This document shows positions 1 through 10,449 of a stretch of 64,000 bases of DNA, one piece after another. Position 1 is the stretch's first letter; each line of letters begins with the position of its first letter. A program made the position numbers and the translations under genes. The DNA lies in contig NZ_FOPG01000001.1 of assembly GCF_900113435.1 (NCBI RefSeq), positions 434,001 to 498,000 of the forward strand, in the 5' to 3' direction. Below the pieces are notes generated by a model, which saw nothing but the letters and a program-made list of their open reading frames with translations, did not search any database and was not told the DNA's origin. This stretch comes from Sulfitobacter dubius (GTDB lineage Bacteria > Pseudomonadota > Alphaproteobacteria > Rhodobacterales > Rhodobacteraceae).

Positions 1-186
1 GTGGTGATCGGCGACGCGCAGGACGGCGGCGGTTGGGCCGTGCGGACCTATATCAAGCCGATGACCAATTGGATTTGGATCGGCTGTGCGCTGATGGCCC
101 TTGGCGGGGCTTTGAGCCTAAGCGATCGACGTTTCCGTGTTGCGGCTGGCGCACGCAAGCAACCTGCGGGAGTGCCTGCGGAATGA
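1..186 (+). CDS. ccmF: Cytochrome c-type biogenesis protein CcmF, C-terminal end (partial)
   Basis: Only the last 61 residues are in the window; the gene begins upstream. The segment has the CcmF ending: a periplasmic stretch (GGWAVRTYIKPM), then a final transmembrane helix with WIWIGCALMALGG and a short basic tail. CcmF is the membrane haem lyase subunit that attaches haem to apocytochrome c. Its stop overlaps the ATG of ccmH by three bases (ATGA), which is the usual ccm operon arrangement and supports both calls. Identification from the family's C-terminal pattern; moderately sure. Confidence 0.85.
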   Translation: MVIGDAQDGGGWAVRTYIKPMTNWIWIGCALMALGGALSLSDRRFRVAAGARKQPAGVPAE

Positions 187-635
187 AGCGTTTGCTGTTG
201 ATCCTGACCCTGTTGGCAAGCCCGCTTTGGGCGGTACAGCCCGACGAGGTGCTGGACGATCCCGCCTTGGAAGCCCGCGCGCGGGAGTTAAGCCAAGGAC
301 TGAGATGCCTAGTCTGCCGAAACGAGAGCATTGATGAAAGCAACGCAAGCCTTGCCCGCGACCTGCGCATTCTTCTGCGGGAACGGCTGGTAGCGGGTGA
401 CAGCAACGAAGAGGCCGTTGATTTCATCGTGTCGCGATATGGGGAATATGTACTTTTGAGCCCCCGCGCCACAGGGGCAAATTGGCTGCTTTGGGGGGCA
501 GGGCCGCTGATGCTCTTGTTGGCCGGGGGGCTGGGAGCCGTCTATCTGCGCGGTCGTGCGCGCGGCAAAACCGCGAGCGAAGCGCCACTTTCACCCGAAG
601 AAGAAGCCCGCCTGCGCGACATTCTCGACGGCTGA
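183..635 (+). CDS. ccmH: Cytochrome c-type biogenesis protein CcmH (CcmH/CycL)
   Basis: 150 residues. A signal peptide (about 1-17, ending SPLWA) is followed by the CcmH signature LRCLVCRN with the redox pair Cys42 and Cys45, a helical domain, a transmembrane helix at about 100-120 and a charged tail. CcmH keeps the CXXCH thiols of apocytochrome c reduced and works with CcmF and CcmG on the periplasmic side of the membrane. The ATG at 183 overlaps the ccmF stop, so the two are translationally coupled; a longer in-frame opening starting upstream is not used. Length is normal for the short, one-domain alphaproteobacterial CcmH. Confidence 0.95.
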   Translation: MKRLLLILTLLASPLWAVQPDEVLDDPALEARARELSQGLRCLVCRNESIDESNASLARDLRILLRERLVAGDSNEEAVDFIVSRYGEYVLLSPRATGANWLLWGAGPLMLLLAGGLGAVYLRGRARGKTASEAPLSPEEEARLRDILDG

Positions 636-702
636 CGCCCGGTTGTACTGGCAGTGGCACCTTCCTTTGATATGCTGCGGTCAAGCAATTGAGGATACCA
701 AG

Positions 703-1476
703 ATGGACTATGAAACGATCACCTATGCGCTGACCGATGGTGTTGCGCTGATCACGCTGAACCGTGCTGACAAGATGAACGCGCTGACTACGCAGATGCG
801 GGCTGAGTTGACCCATGCGGTGACCGAGGGTGGGCGTGAAGGGCGCGTGGTGGTCCTTACCGGAGCCGGGCGGGCCTTTTGTTCGGGGCAGGATCTGGCA
901 GATCGAGCAGGCGGCGTGGCTGACCTAGAAAAAACTCTGCGCGAAGAATATGCGCCTCTGCTACGGGCCATCATTGATTGCCCCGTGCCAACGATTGCCG
1001 CTGTGAATGGCCCAGCCGCAGGGGCAGGCGCGAATATCGCGCTGGCGGCAGACGTCGTATTCGCCAGTGAGAGCGCTTATTTCATGCAGGCATTTATCCG
1101 TATTGGCCTGATCCCTGACGCGGGCGGCACCTATGCGCTGCCACGGCAGATGGGCATGGCCAAAGCCATGGGGGCCGCGCTTTTTGCCGATAAGATCACC
1201 GCGCAGCAGGCTGATGACTGGGGTATGATTTGGCAGGCGGTGCCGGATGCGGACTTTGATGCCCATTGGCGGGGCAAGGCAGCTCAATTGGCCGCCGGGC
1301 CAACAGCAGCCTATGCCGAAGCGAAAAAAGCAATCCGCGCTTCTTGGGACAATGGCTTGGAAGATCAGCTGTCGTTAGAGGCCGAAGCGCAGGGGCGTTG
1401 TGGTAAATCGCATGATTTCGCTGAAGGTGTCGCGGCCTTTACCCAGAAACGCAACCCAAAGTTTGAAGGTCGGTAA
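703..1476 (+). CDS. Enoyl-CoA hydratase/isomerase family protein, PaaG-like
   Basis: 257 residues, a complete crotonase fold. The oxyanion-hole stretches GRAFCSGQDL (about 56-65) and NGPAAGAGANIAL (about 102-114) are present. GLIPDAGGTY carries Asp139, the acid used by the ring-epoxide isomerase PaaG, and GMIWQ near 174 also matches PaaG. That suggests 2-(1,2-epoxy-1,2-dihydrophenyl)acetyl-CoA isomerase of phenylacetate breakdown. No other paa genes are nearby, so a general enoyl-CoA hydratase role remains possible. The ATG at 703 was chosen by family length; a longer opening runs back into ccmH. It may be read through from the ccm operon (67-base gap). Confidence 0.85.
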   Translation: MDYETITYALTDGVALITLNRADKMNALTTQMRAELTHAVTEGGREGRVVVLTGAGRAFCSGQDLADRAGGVADLEKTLREEYAPLLRAIIDCPVPTIAAVNGPAAGAGANIALAADVVFASESAYFMQAFIRIGLIPDAGGTYALPRQMGMAKAMGAALFADKITAQQADDWGMIWQAVPDADFDAHWRGKAAQLAAGPTAAYAEAKKAIRASWDNGLEDQLSLEAEAQGRCGKSHDFAEGVAAFTQKRNPKFEGR

Positions 1477-1479
1477 CCA

Positions 1480-1779
1480 CTAGCGCGAACGTTCGACCAA
1501 AAGGACATCATCAGCCGAGGGCGCCGGGCCACTGGCCCGCGCCACCACCGCCACGGCGACCCCATCCGCAAGCACCGTATGAACCGAGTTCGAGACCCGC
1601 GCTATGGTGATCTGTGGCGGGGTCTGACCCTTATCATAGACCACCGCGATCTGATCACAGTCATGCAGCGTGTCGGGCACCAGCGCGCCTTGCGGGCCGG
1701 GTACATCACTGGCCTTTGTCTGCGTCAGCCCGGTGGCGCAGTCCCAGCGAAGGCCTTTGGTCCGATCTGATGCGGTCAT
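1480..1779 (-). CDS. Hypothetical protein, about 99 residues
   Basis: I do not recognise this protein. The start at 1779 (MTASDRTKG) has a good ribosome binding site (GAAGGAA, 7 bases upstream); the ATG 13 codons earlier at 1818 has a weaker one. The protein shows two Cys (WDCATG and DCDQ), no signal peptide and no membrane segment. Its middle (QIAVVYDKG, ITIARVSNS) looks like alternating beta strands. It ends 3 bases from the convergent enoyl-CoA hydratase gene. It is probably a real small gene because frame and start signal are both clean. Confidence 0.55.
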   Translation of the reverse strand: MTASDRTKGLRWDCATGLTQTKASDVPGPQGALVPDTLHDCDQIAVVYDKGQTPPQITIARVSNSVHTVLADGVAVAVVARASGPAPSADDVLLVERSR

Positions 1780-2258
1780 CGCGCGTTCCTTCGTCACGGC
1801 GTGCTGTAAAGCAGCCATAAACTTTCAATAATTCCGAGTGGGATCACGCCGAGATGCGGGAGCCCAGACTGTCCGAGGCACCGCCGCCATCACGCCTTTC
1901 CCACCCCGAAAAGACGTCTTGGTATCAAGCTAACTTTGATGTGGAAATCCCGTCAAGCACCTGGGGGCTATTGTCACGCGGCGAGAAACAGTGCCGCAAT
2001 TTGGCCGTATTTATCGCTCCGGTGTTTCGAAACTGGCAAAGCACTTGGAAACATTAACTGATTTTCAGACCCATTGCCGACAGGCCACAAAAACACCCGG
2101 AACGGGTCGATTCGGAAAAGCCCTATCAGCGGAGAAGGCTGGCCTGCGATTGTTGCCCCAAGGTCAACAACGCCGGGTCCTGCGATATATTGAAAAGCAG
2201 TTCTAAATGCGAAACGCCCCGGAGGTCCGGGGCGTCTGTAAGTCTTGAAATGTGCAGT
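1780..2258. other. Intergenic region without a supported gene
   Basis: About 480 bases between the small unknown gene and gltA, both on the minus strand. Two short plus-strand openings (near 1854-2057 and 1991-2206) lack ribosome binding sites and recognisable protein content. The only clear element is the gltA terminator at 2214-2235. The rest has no obvious repeat. Confidence 0.5.
2214..2235 (-). terminator. Rho-independent terminator of gltA
   Basis: A perfect 9-bp inverted repeat (ACGCCCCGG / CCGGGGCGT, 4-base loop) lies 24 bases beyond the gltA stop codon. In the direction of gltA transcription it is followed by a T-rich stretch (TTTCGCATTT). Confidence 0.8.
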
Positions 2259-3554
2259 TCAGCGGTTTTCGATGTCGACGTAATCGCGTTTATCTTCGCC
2301 GAGATACAGCTGGCGCGGGCGTCCAATTTTAAGCTGCGGGTCACTGATCTGTTCTTTCCACTGCGAGATCCAACCAACCGTCCGTGCAAGGGCGAAGATG
2401 GGCGTGAACATCGATGTGGGGAAGCCCATAGCTTCGAGAATGATGCCGGAGTAGAAGTCGACGTTCGGGAAAAGCTTCTTCTCCGCGAAATACGGATCTT
2501 CCAACGCCGCTTTTTCCAGTTCTTTGGCGACCTGAAGGATTGGGTTGTTCTCCACCCCCATCAGTTCCAGAACTTCGTCGGCGCTTTCCTTCATCACGGT
2601 CGCGCGCGGGTCGTGGTTTTTGTAAACGCGGTGGCCAAAGCCCATCAGACGGAACGGATCGTTCTTGTCTTTGGCACGGGCGATGAACTCAGGAATGCGA
2701 TCGGGCGTGCCGATTTCTTTCAGCATCTCGAGGCAGGCTTGGTTTGCACCACCATGCGCCGGACCCCAGAGGCAGGCGATGCCAGCAGCGATACAAGCGA
2801 AGGGGTTGGCGCCCGAAGAAGACGCCAAACGCACCGTGGAAGTGGAGGCGTTCTGCTCGTGATCCGCGTGGAGGGTAAAGATGCGGTCCATGGCGCGGCT
2901 GAGGATCGGGTTTACCTCATGATCTTCTGCCGGAACGGCAAAGCACATGCGCAAGAAGTTCGACGCATAGTCCAGATCATTACGCGGATACACGAACGGC
3001 TGACCGATAGTGTATTTATAGGCCATTGCCGCGATTGTTGGCATCTTGGCAATCAGACGGATCGTGGCGACTTCGCGCTGGTGCTCATCGTTGATGTCGG
3101 TGCTGTCGTGATAGAAAGCCGACATTGCGCCGACCACACCGACCATGATCGCCATTGGGTGCGCATCGCGGCGGAAACCACGGAAGAAATTCATCATCTG
3201 TTCGTGCAGCATGGTGTGGTTGGTCACCAAGCATTCGAACTCTTCCAAGGCTTTGGGGCCGGGCAGCTCACCGTATAGCAGCAGGTAGCATACTTCGAGG
3301 TAGTGCGATTTGCTCGCCAGTTGCTCAATCGGATAGCCACGATGCAGCAGCACGCCTTTGTCACCGTCGATGAAAGTAATCGTGCTGTCGCAGGCCGCGG
3401 TCGAAGTGAACCCCGGATCATAGGTAAAGACACCCGCCTGCGCATAGAGCTTGCGAATATCGACAACATCGGGGCCGTCGGTGGGGCTGTGAATCGGTAG
3501 ATCGTAGCTCTGATCGCCGATCGTCAGCGTTGCGGTTTTATTGTTATTGGTCAT
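2259..3554 (-). CDS. gltA: Citrate synthase (type II)
   Basis: 431 residues, the usual length for the bacterial hexameric type II enzyme. It condenses acetyl-CoA and oxaloacetate at the entry to the TCA cycle. Active-site regions are visible: [10 protein letters not shown] and [13 protein letters not shown] carry the two catalytic histidines, and the C-terminal region has the [10 protein letters not shown] pattern with conserved active-site surroundings. The start MTNNNKTAT at 3554 has GGGA just upstream and gives the family length; an in-frame extension of 20 codons is unlikely to be used. The gene stands alone behind gltX with a clear terminator at 2214-2235. Confidence 0.97.
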   Translation of the reverse strand: MTNNNKTATLTIGDQSYDLPIHSPTDGPDVVDIRKLYAQAGVFTYDPGFTSTAACDSTITFIDGDKGVLLHRGYPIEQLASKSHYLEVCYLLLYGELPGPKALEEFECLVTNHTMLHEQMMNFFRGFRRDAHPMAIMVGVVGAMSAFYHDSTDINDEHQREVATIRLIAKMPTIAAMAYKYTIGQPFVYPRNDLDYASNFLRMCFAVPAEDHEVNPILSRAMDRIFTLHADHEQNASTSTVRLASSSGANPFACIAAGIACLWGPAHGGANQACLEMLKEIGTPDRIPEFIARAKDKNDPFRLMGFGHRVYKNHDPRATVMKESADEVLELMGVENNPILQVAKELEKAALEDPYFAEKKLFPNVDFYSGIILEAMGFPTSMFTPIFALARTVGWISQWKEQISDPQLKIGRPRQLYLGEDKRDYVDIENR

Positions 3555-3670
3555 TAAATCCCTTCCCGAATGTAGGCTGCGGAGATGTGCTCCGCCGTCT
3601 GGGTCTAGCCCCAAATGGGGTTGTCCCGTTCAGTTATAACCAGTCGCCCAAAGAAGTGGTGAACCAAAAC

Positions 3671-5071
3671 TTAGGCCGCGGCGTCTGTCAGTCGGGCAAG
3701 GGTTTCATCGCGCCCCAGCACCAACATCATGTCAAAAACCGATGGGGTGACTGCCCTGCCAGCCAAAGCCGCCCGAAGGGGCCCCGCCAGCTTGCCGAAT
3801 TTGGTGTCATGCGCGGCAGCAAAACCATTCAGTACCTCCTCCAGCGTTTCCTTGTTCCAGCTAGCATTTTGCAATTGCGGCGTCAATTCCGACAGTATGC
3901 CACGGGATACCGTATCAAGATTCTTTGCGGCCTTCTCATCCGGGGTGATCGGGCGTTCAGCGAGAACAAAAGCTGCTTTTTCAAGGAGTTCAGGAAATGT
4001 CTTCGCGCGATCTTTGAGGCAGTACATCGCCCGCTCCAAACCCTCGGCCTGGGGTGCCGTAAGGGCAGGTAGGCCAGCGGCCTCCAGATAGGCTTCGACT
4101 TCGCGCCGCAGCGCAGCATCATCGGCCTGCGCGATATGCTGCCCGCAAAGGTTTTCCAGCTTTTTCAGGTCAAACTGCGCGGGGCTTTTGCGGATACCGT
4201 CCAGATCGAACCACTCCTGCGCCTGTGCGTCGGTAAAGAATTCGTCATCCCCATGGCTCCACCCCAGCCGTGCGAGATAATTGCGCATGCCGGCGGCCGG
4301 GTAGCCCATCACCTGATATTCCTGCGCGCCCAAGGCTCCGTGACGTTTCGACAGTTTCTTGCCATCCGCGCCGTGGATCAGCGGGATATGCGCCCAAACC
4401 GGCACGTCCCAGCCCATCGCCTCATAGATCATCATCTGGCGGGCGGCATTGTTGAGGTGGTCATCGCCGCGCACCACATGGGTCACGCCCATGTCGTGAT
4501 CGTCCACCACCACGGCGAGCATATAAACCGGTGTGCCGTCCGAGCGCAGCAGGATCATATCGTCGAGCTGGTCGTTGCGGATGGTGACATCCCCCTGAAC
4601 CTGATCGCGGATCACGGTAGTACCTTCCAGCGGTGCCTTGATTCGGATCACATAGGGCGCGTCAGGGTGGCTGGCCGGATCGGCGTCGCGCCAAGGGGAG
4701 CGGTAAAGCGTGCTGCGTCCCTCTGCCTTGGCTGCTTCGCGGAAGGCGGTGATTTCGTCTTGAGAAGCGAAGCACTTGAAGGCTTTGCCTGCCGCAAGCA
4801 GTTCGTTCGCCACTTCGGCGTGGCGGGGGGCGTTCTCGAACTGGCTGACGATCTCGCCGTCGTGGTCCAAACCCAGCCATGCCATGCCTTTGAGAATCGC
4901 TTCGGTCGCTTCGGGGGTGGAGCGCGCACGGTCGGTGTCTTCGATCCGCAGCAGGAATTTGCCGCCCCGGCCGCGCGCATAGAGCCAGTTAAACAAGGCG
5001 GTACGCGCCCCGCCGATGTGCAGGAACCCGGTGGGAGAAGGGGCGAAACGGGTTACTACGGGGGCGTTCAT
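3671..5071 (-). CDS. gltX: Glutamate--tRNA ligase
   Basis: 466 residues. Class I synthetase signatures are clear: [18 protein letters not shown] near the N-terminus (HIGH motif) and KLSKRHGA in the middle (KMSKS motif), followed by a helical anticodon-binding domain. It charges tRNA-Glu in the cytoplasm. The start MNAPVVTRF at 5071 is the family start; a 55-codon in-frame extension upstream is not conserved-looking. Alphaproteobacteria often carry two GltX-type enzymes, so a partly non-discriminating role toward tRNA-Gln is possible, but the sequence alone does not decide this. It lies upstream of gltA on the same strand (116-base gap). Confidence 0.96.
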   Translation of the reverse strand: MNAPVVTRFAPSPTGFLHIGGARTALFNWLYARGRGGKFLLRIEDTDRARSTPEATEAILKGMAWLGLDHDGEIVSQFENAPRHAEVANELLAAGKAFKCFASQDEITAFREAAKAEGRSTLYRSPWRDADPASHPDAPYVIRIKAPLEGTTVIRDQVQGDVTIRNDQLDDMILLRSDGTPVYMLAVVVDDHDMGVTHVVRGDDHLNNAARQMMIYEAMGWDVPVWAHIPLIHGADGKKLSKRHGALGAQEYQVMGYPAAGMRNYLARLGWSHGDDEFFTDAQAQEWFDLDGIRKSPAQFDLKKLENLCGQHIAQADDAALRREVEAYLEAAGLPALTAPQAEGLERAMYCLKDRAKTFPELLEKAAFVLAERPITPDEKAAKNLDTVSRGILSELTPQLQNASWNKETLEEVLNGFAAAHDTKFGKLAGPLRAALAGRAVTPSVFDMMLVLGRDETLARLTDAAA

Positions 5072-5114
5072 GGCGGGAGGCCTTTCGGTCAGAGATATGG
5101 CGTTTGGAGGGTGT

Positions 5115-5128
5115 TTACCATTTGGTAA
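5115..5128. promoter_or_regulatory. 14-bp palindrome between gltX and comEC, possible operator
   Basis: TTACCA-TT-TGGTAA is a perfect inverted repeat in the 114-base gap between the divergently transcribed gltX and comEC genes. No regulator is identified; the site may be chance. Confidence 0.3.
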
Positions 5129-5185
5129 CCACCCCGGTCCTAGGATTTGATGTCTGTCTACCCAGTGCGATCCGCGGGGGCAAGC

Positions 5186-7225
5186 ATGGGCCTTTTGAAC
5201 CACTTCAGCGCCATCATGCGCCATCAGCGGGGGCATCTGTTTGGCTGGGTTCCGGTCTGCCTTGCGATGGGAATTGGGTGGTTCTTTTCTTTACCGGTGG
5301 AACCTTCTTTGCCGGTCCTTTGGGGAGTGGCGCTCGCCGTCGCAGGGCTGGGAGGTATCGCACGGGCGTTGCCTGAAAGTGTCTCGCCCTTTGCAATTGC
5401 TGTGGCTTTGATCCTTCTCGGCCTGCTTCTTGCTGCCTTTCGCGCACATTCCATGACGGCCCCGGTGCTCGGCTGGCGCTATTACGGGGCCGTCGAAGGG
5501 CGGGTCGTTGCCTTGGACCGAAGCCAATCTGATGCGCCCCGCGTTACCCTTGATCAGGTTCGGCTGGACCGTGTGCCGCCCACACTGACCCCAACGAGGG
5601 TACGGGTGTCATTGCATTCCAAAACCCCCGGCTCCATCCAACCTACACCCGGCATGCGGGTGATGACGACGGCTCATTTATCCCCCCCCGCCGGCCCGGT
5701 AGAACCGGGTGGCTTCGACTTCCAGCGTCATGCGTGGTTTGCCGGATTGGGCGCGGTCGGCTACACACGGGTGCCCCTTTTGGGCATTGCCCCGCCGATC
5801 GGGGGGGAGGCTGCTCTGGTATTGTTTCGCCTTCGCATGAATGCGTCAGCCCGTGTGCGACAGCATCTGCCCGGCGACGTCGGCGGTTTCGCGGCAGCCA
5901 TCACCACTGGCGATCGCAGCGCCATCTCTCAGGAAGCACTGCAAGACCTGCGCAGCAGTAATCTCGCACATTTACTGGCAATCTCTGGGTTGCATATGGG
6001 CCTGCTCAGCGCGGTTGTCTTTGGCGCGATGCGTTTGATGCTGGCCTTACACCCGGTCACGGCGACCCGCTGGCCCAGCCACAGCATTGCTGCTGGCGCG
6101 GCGCTAATCGCCGCCACCGGTTACCTTGCGCTGTCCGGCGGCAATGTCGCGACCGAGCGTGCCTATGTCATGTGCACGGTTGCCTTATGTGCGCTGATGA
6201 CTGGCCGTCGTGCCATTTCGCTTCGTGCAGTAGCTGTGGCGGGGATCATCGTCTTGGCTTTGCGCCCCGAAGCCCTCACGGGGCCGGGGTTTCAGATGTC
6301 ATTCGCGGCAACGACGGCGCTTGTCGCAGTCTTCGGTTGGATGCGTGATTTTGACGGTACTGTGATCTCGCAACGCTTACGCCCGGTCGTGGCGGTGGTG
6401 ATTTCTTCTGCTGTCGCCGGGTTCGCGACGGCACCAATTTCCGCCGCCCATTTCAACACGGTCGCGCATTACGGGCTGATCGCCAACCTACTGTCGGTTC
6501 CGCTCATGGGGGTATTGGTGATCCCAGCGGCCGTATTGGCCGCCATGTTGGCTCCCCTTGGCATGGAAGGGCTCCCACTTTGGGCCATGGGGCTTGGCCT
6601 GCGCTGGATCCTCGCCGTCTCAGAAGCGGTCTCAGGCCTAGCTGGCGCACGTAGTTTCGTACCGGGGCCGGGGGGCTGGGTACTGCCGTTGTTGGCGCTC
6701 GGATTTCTATGGTTGCTGCTGTGGCAAGGGCGCTTGCGGTGGCTTGGATGCCCCGCGATGGTGCTTGCCCTTACGCTTTGGCATGGAGTGGTCCGGCCTG
6801 ACATACTGGTCGCCGATACCGGCACGCTTGTAGGGGTTATGACCTCAAAGGGCAGAGCGCTTAGTAAAGAAAAGGGCGCAGGGTTCATCGCCCGAAATTG
6901 GTTGGAAAACGATGGCGATGGCGTTGACCAAGCCGTCGCCGCCACACGCTGGAAAGATATTGATGCGAGCATCATTCACCTTTCGGGAAAGCGGGCGGCT
7001 GCAGCATTCAGCGGCTGTCGCCTCGGTGACATCGTCATCGCTTCGGCCGAAGTGGATGCAGCCCAGCAATGGGGCTGCCCGGTCTTTGATCCCAGCCGCC
7101 TGCGGGAAACAGGTGCTCTCGCGCTCAGAAAGTCGCCCGAGGGCTGGCAGATCACCACGGCAAGAGAATACGCTGGAGCGCGAATGTGGAATACCAAGCC
7201 AAAGCGACGGGCAGGGCGTCAGTAG
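5186..7225 (+). CDS. comEC: ComEC/Rec2-type DNA uptake membrane protein
   Basis: About 679 residues. The N-terminal part has membrane helices followed by the DUF4131-like soluble domain (about 60-200). Then comes the polytopic Competence domain with its [18 protein letters not shown] signature near residue 265. The C-terminal portion is where other ComEC proteins carry a metallo-beta-lactamase domain. Here it is short ([11 protein letters not shown] onward) and has no HxHxDH metal motif, a degenerate form common in alphaproteobacteria. It forms the inner-membrane channel for single-stranded DNA. Start at 5186 (MGLLNHF, with GGGGG upstream) is preferred; an ATG at 5150 is possible. Its 3' end overlaps that of lexA by 7 bases. 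Confidence 0.88.
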   Translation: MGLLNHFSAIMRHQRGHLFGWVPVCLAMGIGWFFSLPVEPSLPVLWGVALAVAGLGGIARALPESVSPFAIAVALILLGLLLAAFRAHSMTAPVLGWRYYGAVEGRVVALDRSQSDAPRVTLDQVRLDRVPPTLTPTRVRVSLHSKTPGSIQPTPGMRVMTTAHLSPPAGPVEPGGFDFQRHAWFAGLGAVGYTRVPLLGIAPPIGGEAALVLFRLRMNASARVRQHLPGDVGGFAAAITTGDRSAISQEALQDLRSSNLAHLLAISGLHMGLLSAVVFGAMRLMLALHPVTATRWPSHSIAAGAALIAATGYLALSGGNVATERAYVMCTVALCALMTGRRAISLRAVAVAGIIVLALRPEALTGPGFQMSFAATTALVAVFGWMRDFDGTVISQRLRPVVAVVISSAVAGFATAPISAAHFNTVAHYGLIANLLSVPLMGVLVIPAAVLAAMLAPLGMEGLPLWAMGLGLRWILAVSEAVSGLAGARSFVPGPGGWVLPLLALGFLWLLLWQGRLRWLGCPAMVLALTLWHGVVRPDILVADTGTLVGVMTSKGRALSKEKGAGFIARNWLENDGDGVDQAVAATRWKDIDASIIHLSGKRAAAAFSGCRLGDIVIASAEVDAAQQWGCPVFDPSRLRETGALALRKSPEGWQITTAREYAGARMWNTKPKRRAGRQ

Positions 7226-7914
7226 GTTCGGATCAACCCAACAAGTCGCCCTTGAACCTTCACTTTGTCAGAAGGCAGTACACGTGTTTCGTAAGCGGCA
7301 TTCGCGGCTTCCAAAGCGACCGATGAGCCCTGCCTCCGGAACCGTTTTAGCGTTGCCTCCTGATCCTCTACCAATGCGACCACGATATCACCGTTGTCGG
7401 CGACGGAGGTTTCACGGATCACCACGATGTCACCATCATTAATCCCGGCGTCAATCATCGAGTCGCCGCGCACTTCAAGTGCGTAATGCTCCGCTTGACC
7501 TGCGATCATACCGCCGGGCACAGTGACGCTGTGAGAGACTTGCGAGATCGCCTCTATCGGAACACCGGCAGCAATCCGGCCCATAACCGGTACGTCAAAG
7601 GCATGATGCGCCGTGACCGGTTGTGCAGCGGCGGGCGGTGGGCTGTCAGGGCGGTCCCCATCAATCACGCGGGGGGCAAAACCCGGGGCACCGCCAAGGC
7701 TCTCGGGCAGCTTAACAACTTCGATAGCGCGCGCACGGTGGGCAAGTCGGCGAATAAAACCGCGTTCTTCCAACGCCGTAATCAAACGGTGGATGCCTGA
7801 TTTTGACCGCAGATCGAGTGCCAGTTTCATTTCATCAAAGCTCGGCGGCACTCCGTCACGTTGCACGCGCTGATGAATGAAAGACAGCAAATCGAGTTGT
7901 TTTTTGGTCAGCAT
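7219..7914 (-). CDS. lexA: SOS-response repressor LexA
   Basis: 231 residues. The N-terminal winged helix ([10 protein letters not shown], then [10 protein letters not shown]) binds DNA and the C-terminal half is the S24 self-cleaving protease. Visible are the scissile Ala116-Gly117 in GRIAAGVP, nucleophile Ser152 in VRGDSMI and general base Lys190 in EATLKRF. It represses DNA-damage genes until RecA filaments trigger self-cleavage. The start at 7914 gives the family N-terminus; a 20-codon upstream extension overlaps the SOS box and is rejected. It follows moeA (73-base gap) but has its own operator at 7946-7960. Confidence 0.97.
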   Translation of the reverse strand: MLTKKQLDLLSFIHQRVQRDGVPPSFDEMKLALDLRSKSGIHRLITALEERGFIRRLAHRARAIEVVKLPESLGGAPGFAPRVIDGDRPDSPPPAAAQPVTAHHAFDVPVMGRIAAGVPIEAISQVSHSVTVPGGMIAGQAEHYALEVRGDSMIDAGINDGDIVVIRETSVADNGDIVVALVEDQEATLKRFRRQGSSVALEAANAAYETRVLPSDKVKVQGRLVGLIRTY

Positions 7915-7945
7915 CACACGGCCCCCGCACATTTTCCTTTGTTTT

Positions 7946-7960
7946 GTTCTAGGGATGTTC
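7946..7960 (-). promoter_or_regulatory. SOS box (LexA operator) of lexA
   Basis: GTTC-TAGGGAT-GTTC is an exact match to the alphaproteobacterial LexA site GTTC-N7-GTTC. It is 32 bases upstream of the lexA start, which indicates autoregulation. Confidence 0.88.
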
Positions 7961-7987
7961 TCGTTTTGTGTCAACCTTAGGTTGGCG

Positions 7988-9160
7988 CTAAATCACAAGG
8001 TACTGCTGCATATCGCCAATATTTTGCGCCGGATCGCGAGGCGGGCGGATCATCAAAGCGTCTGCCTGCGCAAGGACGGAAAGAAGCGAAGAATCTTGTC
8101 GGTCATCTGGGTAAAGCGCACCGTCCCGAAGGGTTGCACGCATGTAGTGGGCGCGCGGCCCATTCGCATTTATTTCGCGCCCAAGCGGTGCGCTCCGTAT
8201 AGGTGCGTAGACCTCAGTCAATCCTAACATGCGACGCAGCATTGGTAACACGAAGACTACGCCGCAAACCATTGCAGATACAGGGTTTCCGGGAAGGCCA
8301 ACCATCGCTGTGCTGTTGATACGTCCCGCCATCAAAGGTTTGCCGGGACGCATCGCGACTTTGTAGAAAGCTTGTTCCATCCCTAGTTCGGCGGCGACTG
8401 GGCCGATAAGGTCGTGGTCACCCACCGACGCGCCGCCTATGGTCACAATCAGATCCGCATCCCGGGCTAATGCAAATGCCTGTTTCAATGAGGCGACGGT
8501 ATCCCGTGCAATGGGGAGCATGCGCACTTCGGCCCCCGCATCCTCAATCATAGCCGAAAGGCCGTAGCTGTTGGAGGCGATGATTTGATCAGGGCCGGGA
8601 GCTTCGCCCGGTTGGACTAACTCGTCCCCAGTGGCAAGGATCGCGATGATCGGTTTGCGGGTTACTGGTACATTCGCGATGTTCATCGCGGCGAGCAGGG
8701 CGATATCTGCGGGCCGCAGGATACGCGAGGCGCTCAGTTGCTCGCCCATGGTGAAATCACCACCGGCTGGGCGAATATTGTCTTTGGTATCAACCCGGTG
8801 GCCCAGAGTGATAAGGTTGCCGCGGCGGGTTACGTCCTCTTGGATAACGACAAAATCAGCACCTTCCGGCACGGGTGCCCCGGTGAAGATGCGTACGGCT
8901 TGACCCGCGCGCAGCGTGCCTGCGTATCCATGCCCCGCCGCGGCTTCGCCGACGACTTTAAACATCGCATCGGGTTCAACCTCGGCCCGTCTCAGGGCGT
9001 AACCGTCCATCGAAGAAGCGGCGAAAGGGGGCTGGCTGCGCTGTGCTGTCACGGGGTGCGCCAGAACACGCCCATTGGCGGCGCGTAGGGCAACGTTTTC
9101 GGTATCTAGCGGTTCAACGAGGTTCAGAACGGCTTCTAGCGCCTCTTCGACGCCAATCAT
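7988..9160 (-). CDS. moeA: Molybdopterin molybdenumtransferase MoeA
   Basis: 390 residues, the normal MoeA length. It inserts molybdate into adenylylated molybdopterin in the last step of Moco synthesis. The N-terminus (SMDGYALR, about 50-57), the [11 protein letters not shown] stretch near 92-102, and the MoaB-like domain with [16 protein letters not shown] and LPGNPVSAM all fit. The start overlaps the end of moaC (ATGA type), so the two are coupled. It is the last gene of the trpG-trpD-ung-trpC-moaC-moeA chain before the separately controlled lexA. Confidence 0.96.
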   Translation of the reverse strand: MIGVEEALEAVLNLVEPLDTENVALRAANGRVLAHPVTAQRSQPPFAASSMDGYALRRAEVEPDAMFKVVGEAAAGHGYAGTLRAGQAVRIFTGAPVPEGADFVVIQEDVTRRGNLITLGHRVDTKDNIRPAGGDFTMGEQLSASRILRPADIALLAAMNIANVPVTRKPIIAILATGDELVQPGEAPGPDQIIASNSYGLSAMIEDAGAEVRMLPIARDTVASLKQAFALARDADLIVTIGGASVGDHDLIGPVAAELGMEQAFYKVAMRPGKPLMAGRINSTAMVGLPGNPVSAMVCGVVFVLPMLRRMLGLTEVYAPIRSAPLGREINANGPRAHYMRATLRDGALYPDDRQDSSLLSVLAQADALMIRPPRDPAQNIGDMQQYLVI

Positions 9161-9630
9161 GTCGCCTCGTAACGGCCTGATTTACCGCCTTCTTTCAAAA
9201 CGACGCGTGTGCCGCCAATCTCCATCGCCTTATCCACGGCTTTGGCCATGTCATAGACGGTTAGGGCGGTAACGGAGGCCGCGGTGAGAGCTTCCATCTC
9301 TACCCCGGTTTGGCCGGTGGTCTTAACGGTGGCAACGATGCGGACCCCGGGAAGGCTTGCGTCGGGGGTAAGCTCAACACTGACCTTGGTAATCGGCAGC
9401 GGATGGCAAAGGGGGATCAGATCAGCGGTCCTTTTGGCCGCCATGATCCCGGCAAGCCGAGCAACGCCCAGCACATCGCCCTTCTTTGCCCTTCCTTCAC
9501 TAATGATATCAAAGGTGTCAGCGGCCATCTTGATGTAGCTCTCAGCTTTGGCGACACGTGATGTGACGGCCTTGTCCGACACATCGACCATATGCGCGTC
9601 ACCTTCAGCGTCAAAATGGGTCAGCGCCAT
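9157..9630 (-). CDS. moaC: Cyclic pyranopterin monophosphate synthase MoaC
   Basis: 157 residues. MoaC converts the cyclic GTP-derived intermediate made by MoaA into cyclic pyranopterin monophosphate in molybdenum cofactor synthesis. Family motifs are clear: MVDVSDK near the N-terminus, LIPLCHPLP in the middle and GVEMEALTA plus YDMAKAVDK near the end. The ATG at 9630 has a strong GGAGG six bases upstream and overlaps the trpC stop codon. A GTG one codon earlier is the alternative. Confidence 0.97.
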   Translation of the reverse strand: MALTHFDAEGDAHMVDVSDKAVTSRVAKAESYIKMAADTFDIISEGRAKKGDVLGVARLAGIMAAKRTADLIPLCHPLPITKVSVELTPDASLPGVRIVATVKTTGQTGVEMEALTAASVTALTVYDMAKAVDKAMEIGGTRVVLKEGGKSGRYEAT

Positions 9631-10442
9631 CACATACCTCCGGGGACGAGCGGGCTCGCCAACAGATCGCGAGTGGCCTGTTCGACATCTTCCTGCCGCA
9701 TGAGGCTTTCGCCAATCAGGAAGCAGCGCGCGCCGTAAATCGCCATATCAGCGAGGTCGGCGGGGGTGTAGAGGCCAGATTCGCAGACCAGCATCCGATC
9801 GGGTGGGACGGCTTCTGAAAGTTCGCGCGTTACATCAAGAGAGGTCTCGAAGGTATTGAGATTGCGGTTATTAATGCCAATCATTCGGCTGGTCAGTTTT
9901 TCGGCGCGTTTAAGCTCGGCGGCGTCGTGGACTTCGATCAACGCGTCCATTCCCCAATCTTGGGCAGCCTGTTCCAGTTCTGCGGCCTGGGCATCAGATA
10001 CGGATGCCATGATGATCAAAATACAGTCTGCGCCAAGGCTCCGCGCTTCGGCGACCTGATAGGGGTCATAAAGGAAATCTTTGCGCAGCACCGGCAGATC
10101 GCAGGCTGCGCGGGCATCGACCAAGAACTCTTTCGCGCCTTGGAAACTCGGCGTGTCGGTCAAAACAGAGAGGCAGGTCGCGCCGCCTGCGGCATAGGCG
10201 CGGGCGAGGGCGGCGGGTTCGAAATCTTCGCGGATCAAGCCTTTGGACGGGCTGGCTTTCTTGATCTCGGCGATCAGGCCATAGCCTTCGCGGGAGGCTT
10301 CGTGCAAGCGTTGTGCGAAGGGGCGCACGGGCGGTGCGGCACGGGCGGCGGCCTCCATGTCAGCCTGAGATTTTTCGGCCTTGGCAGCGGCGATTTCGTC
10401 CAGCTTATAGGCTTTGATTTTTTCCAGAATTGTGGCGGTCAT
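9630..10442 (-). CDS. trpC: Indole-3-glycerol phosphate synthase
   Basis: 270 residues, a monofunctional TrpC TIM barrel (not fused to TrpF). It closes the indole ring in tryptophan synthesis. Recognisable parts are [10 protein letters not shown] (catalytic Lys), [24 protein letters not shown] and the phosphate-binding end [11 protein letters not shown]. The start [13 protein letters not shown] at 10442 has GAGG upstream and is the family start. Its stop overlaps the moaC start by one base. It is separated from trpD by the ung gene, which is unusual. Confidence 0.96.
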   Translation of the reverse strand: MTATILEKIKAYKLDEIAAAKAEKSQADMEAAARAAPPVRPFAQRLHEASREGYGLIAEIKKASPSKGLIREDFEPAALARAYAAGGATCLSVLTDTPSFQGAKEFLVDARAACDLPVLRKDFLYDPYQVAEARSLGADCILIIMASVSDAQAAELEQAAQDWGMDALIEVHDAAELKRAEKLTSRMIGINNRNLNTFETSLDVTRELSEAVPPDRMLVCESGLYTPADLADMAIYGARCFLIGESLMRQEDVEQATRDLLASPLVPGGM

Positions 10443-10449
10443 GGCATCC

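Noticed and set aside
2190-3278. Long plus-strand frame (362 residues) opposite gltA
   Set aside because: Antisense shadow of the citrate synthase gene, with His/Val-rich content and no domain; the minus strand has the conserved protein.
4136-5128. Long plus-strand frame opposite gltX
   Set aside because: Shadow of the GltX frame in GC-rich DNA; no family features or start signal.
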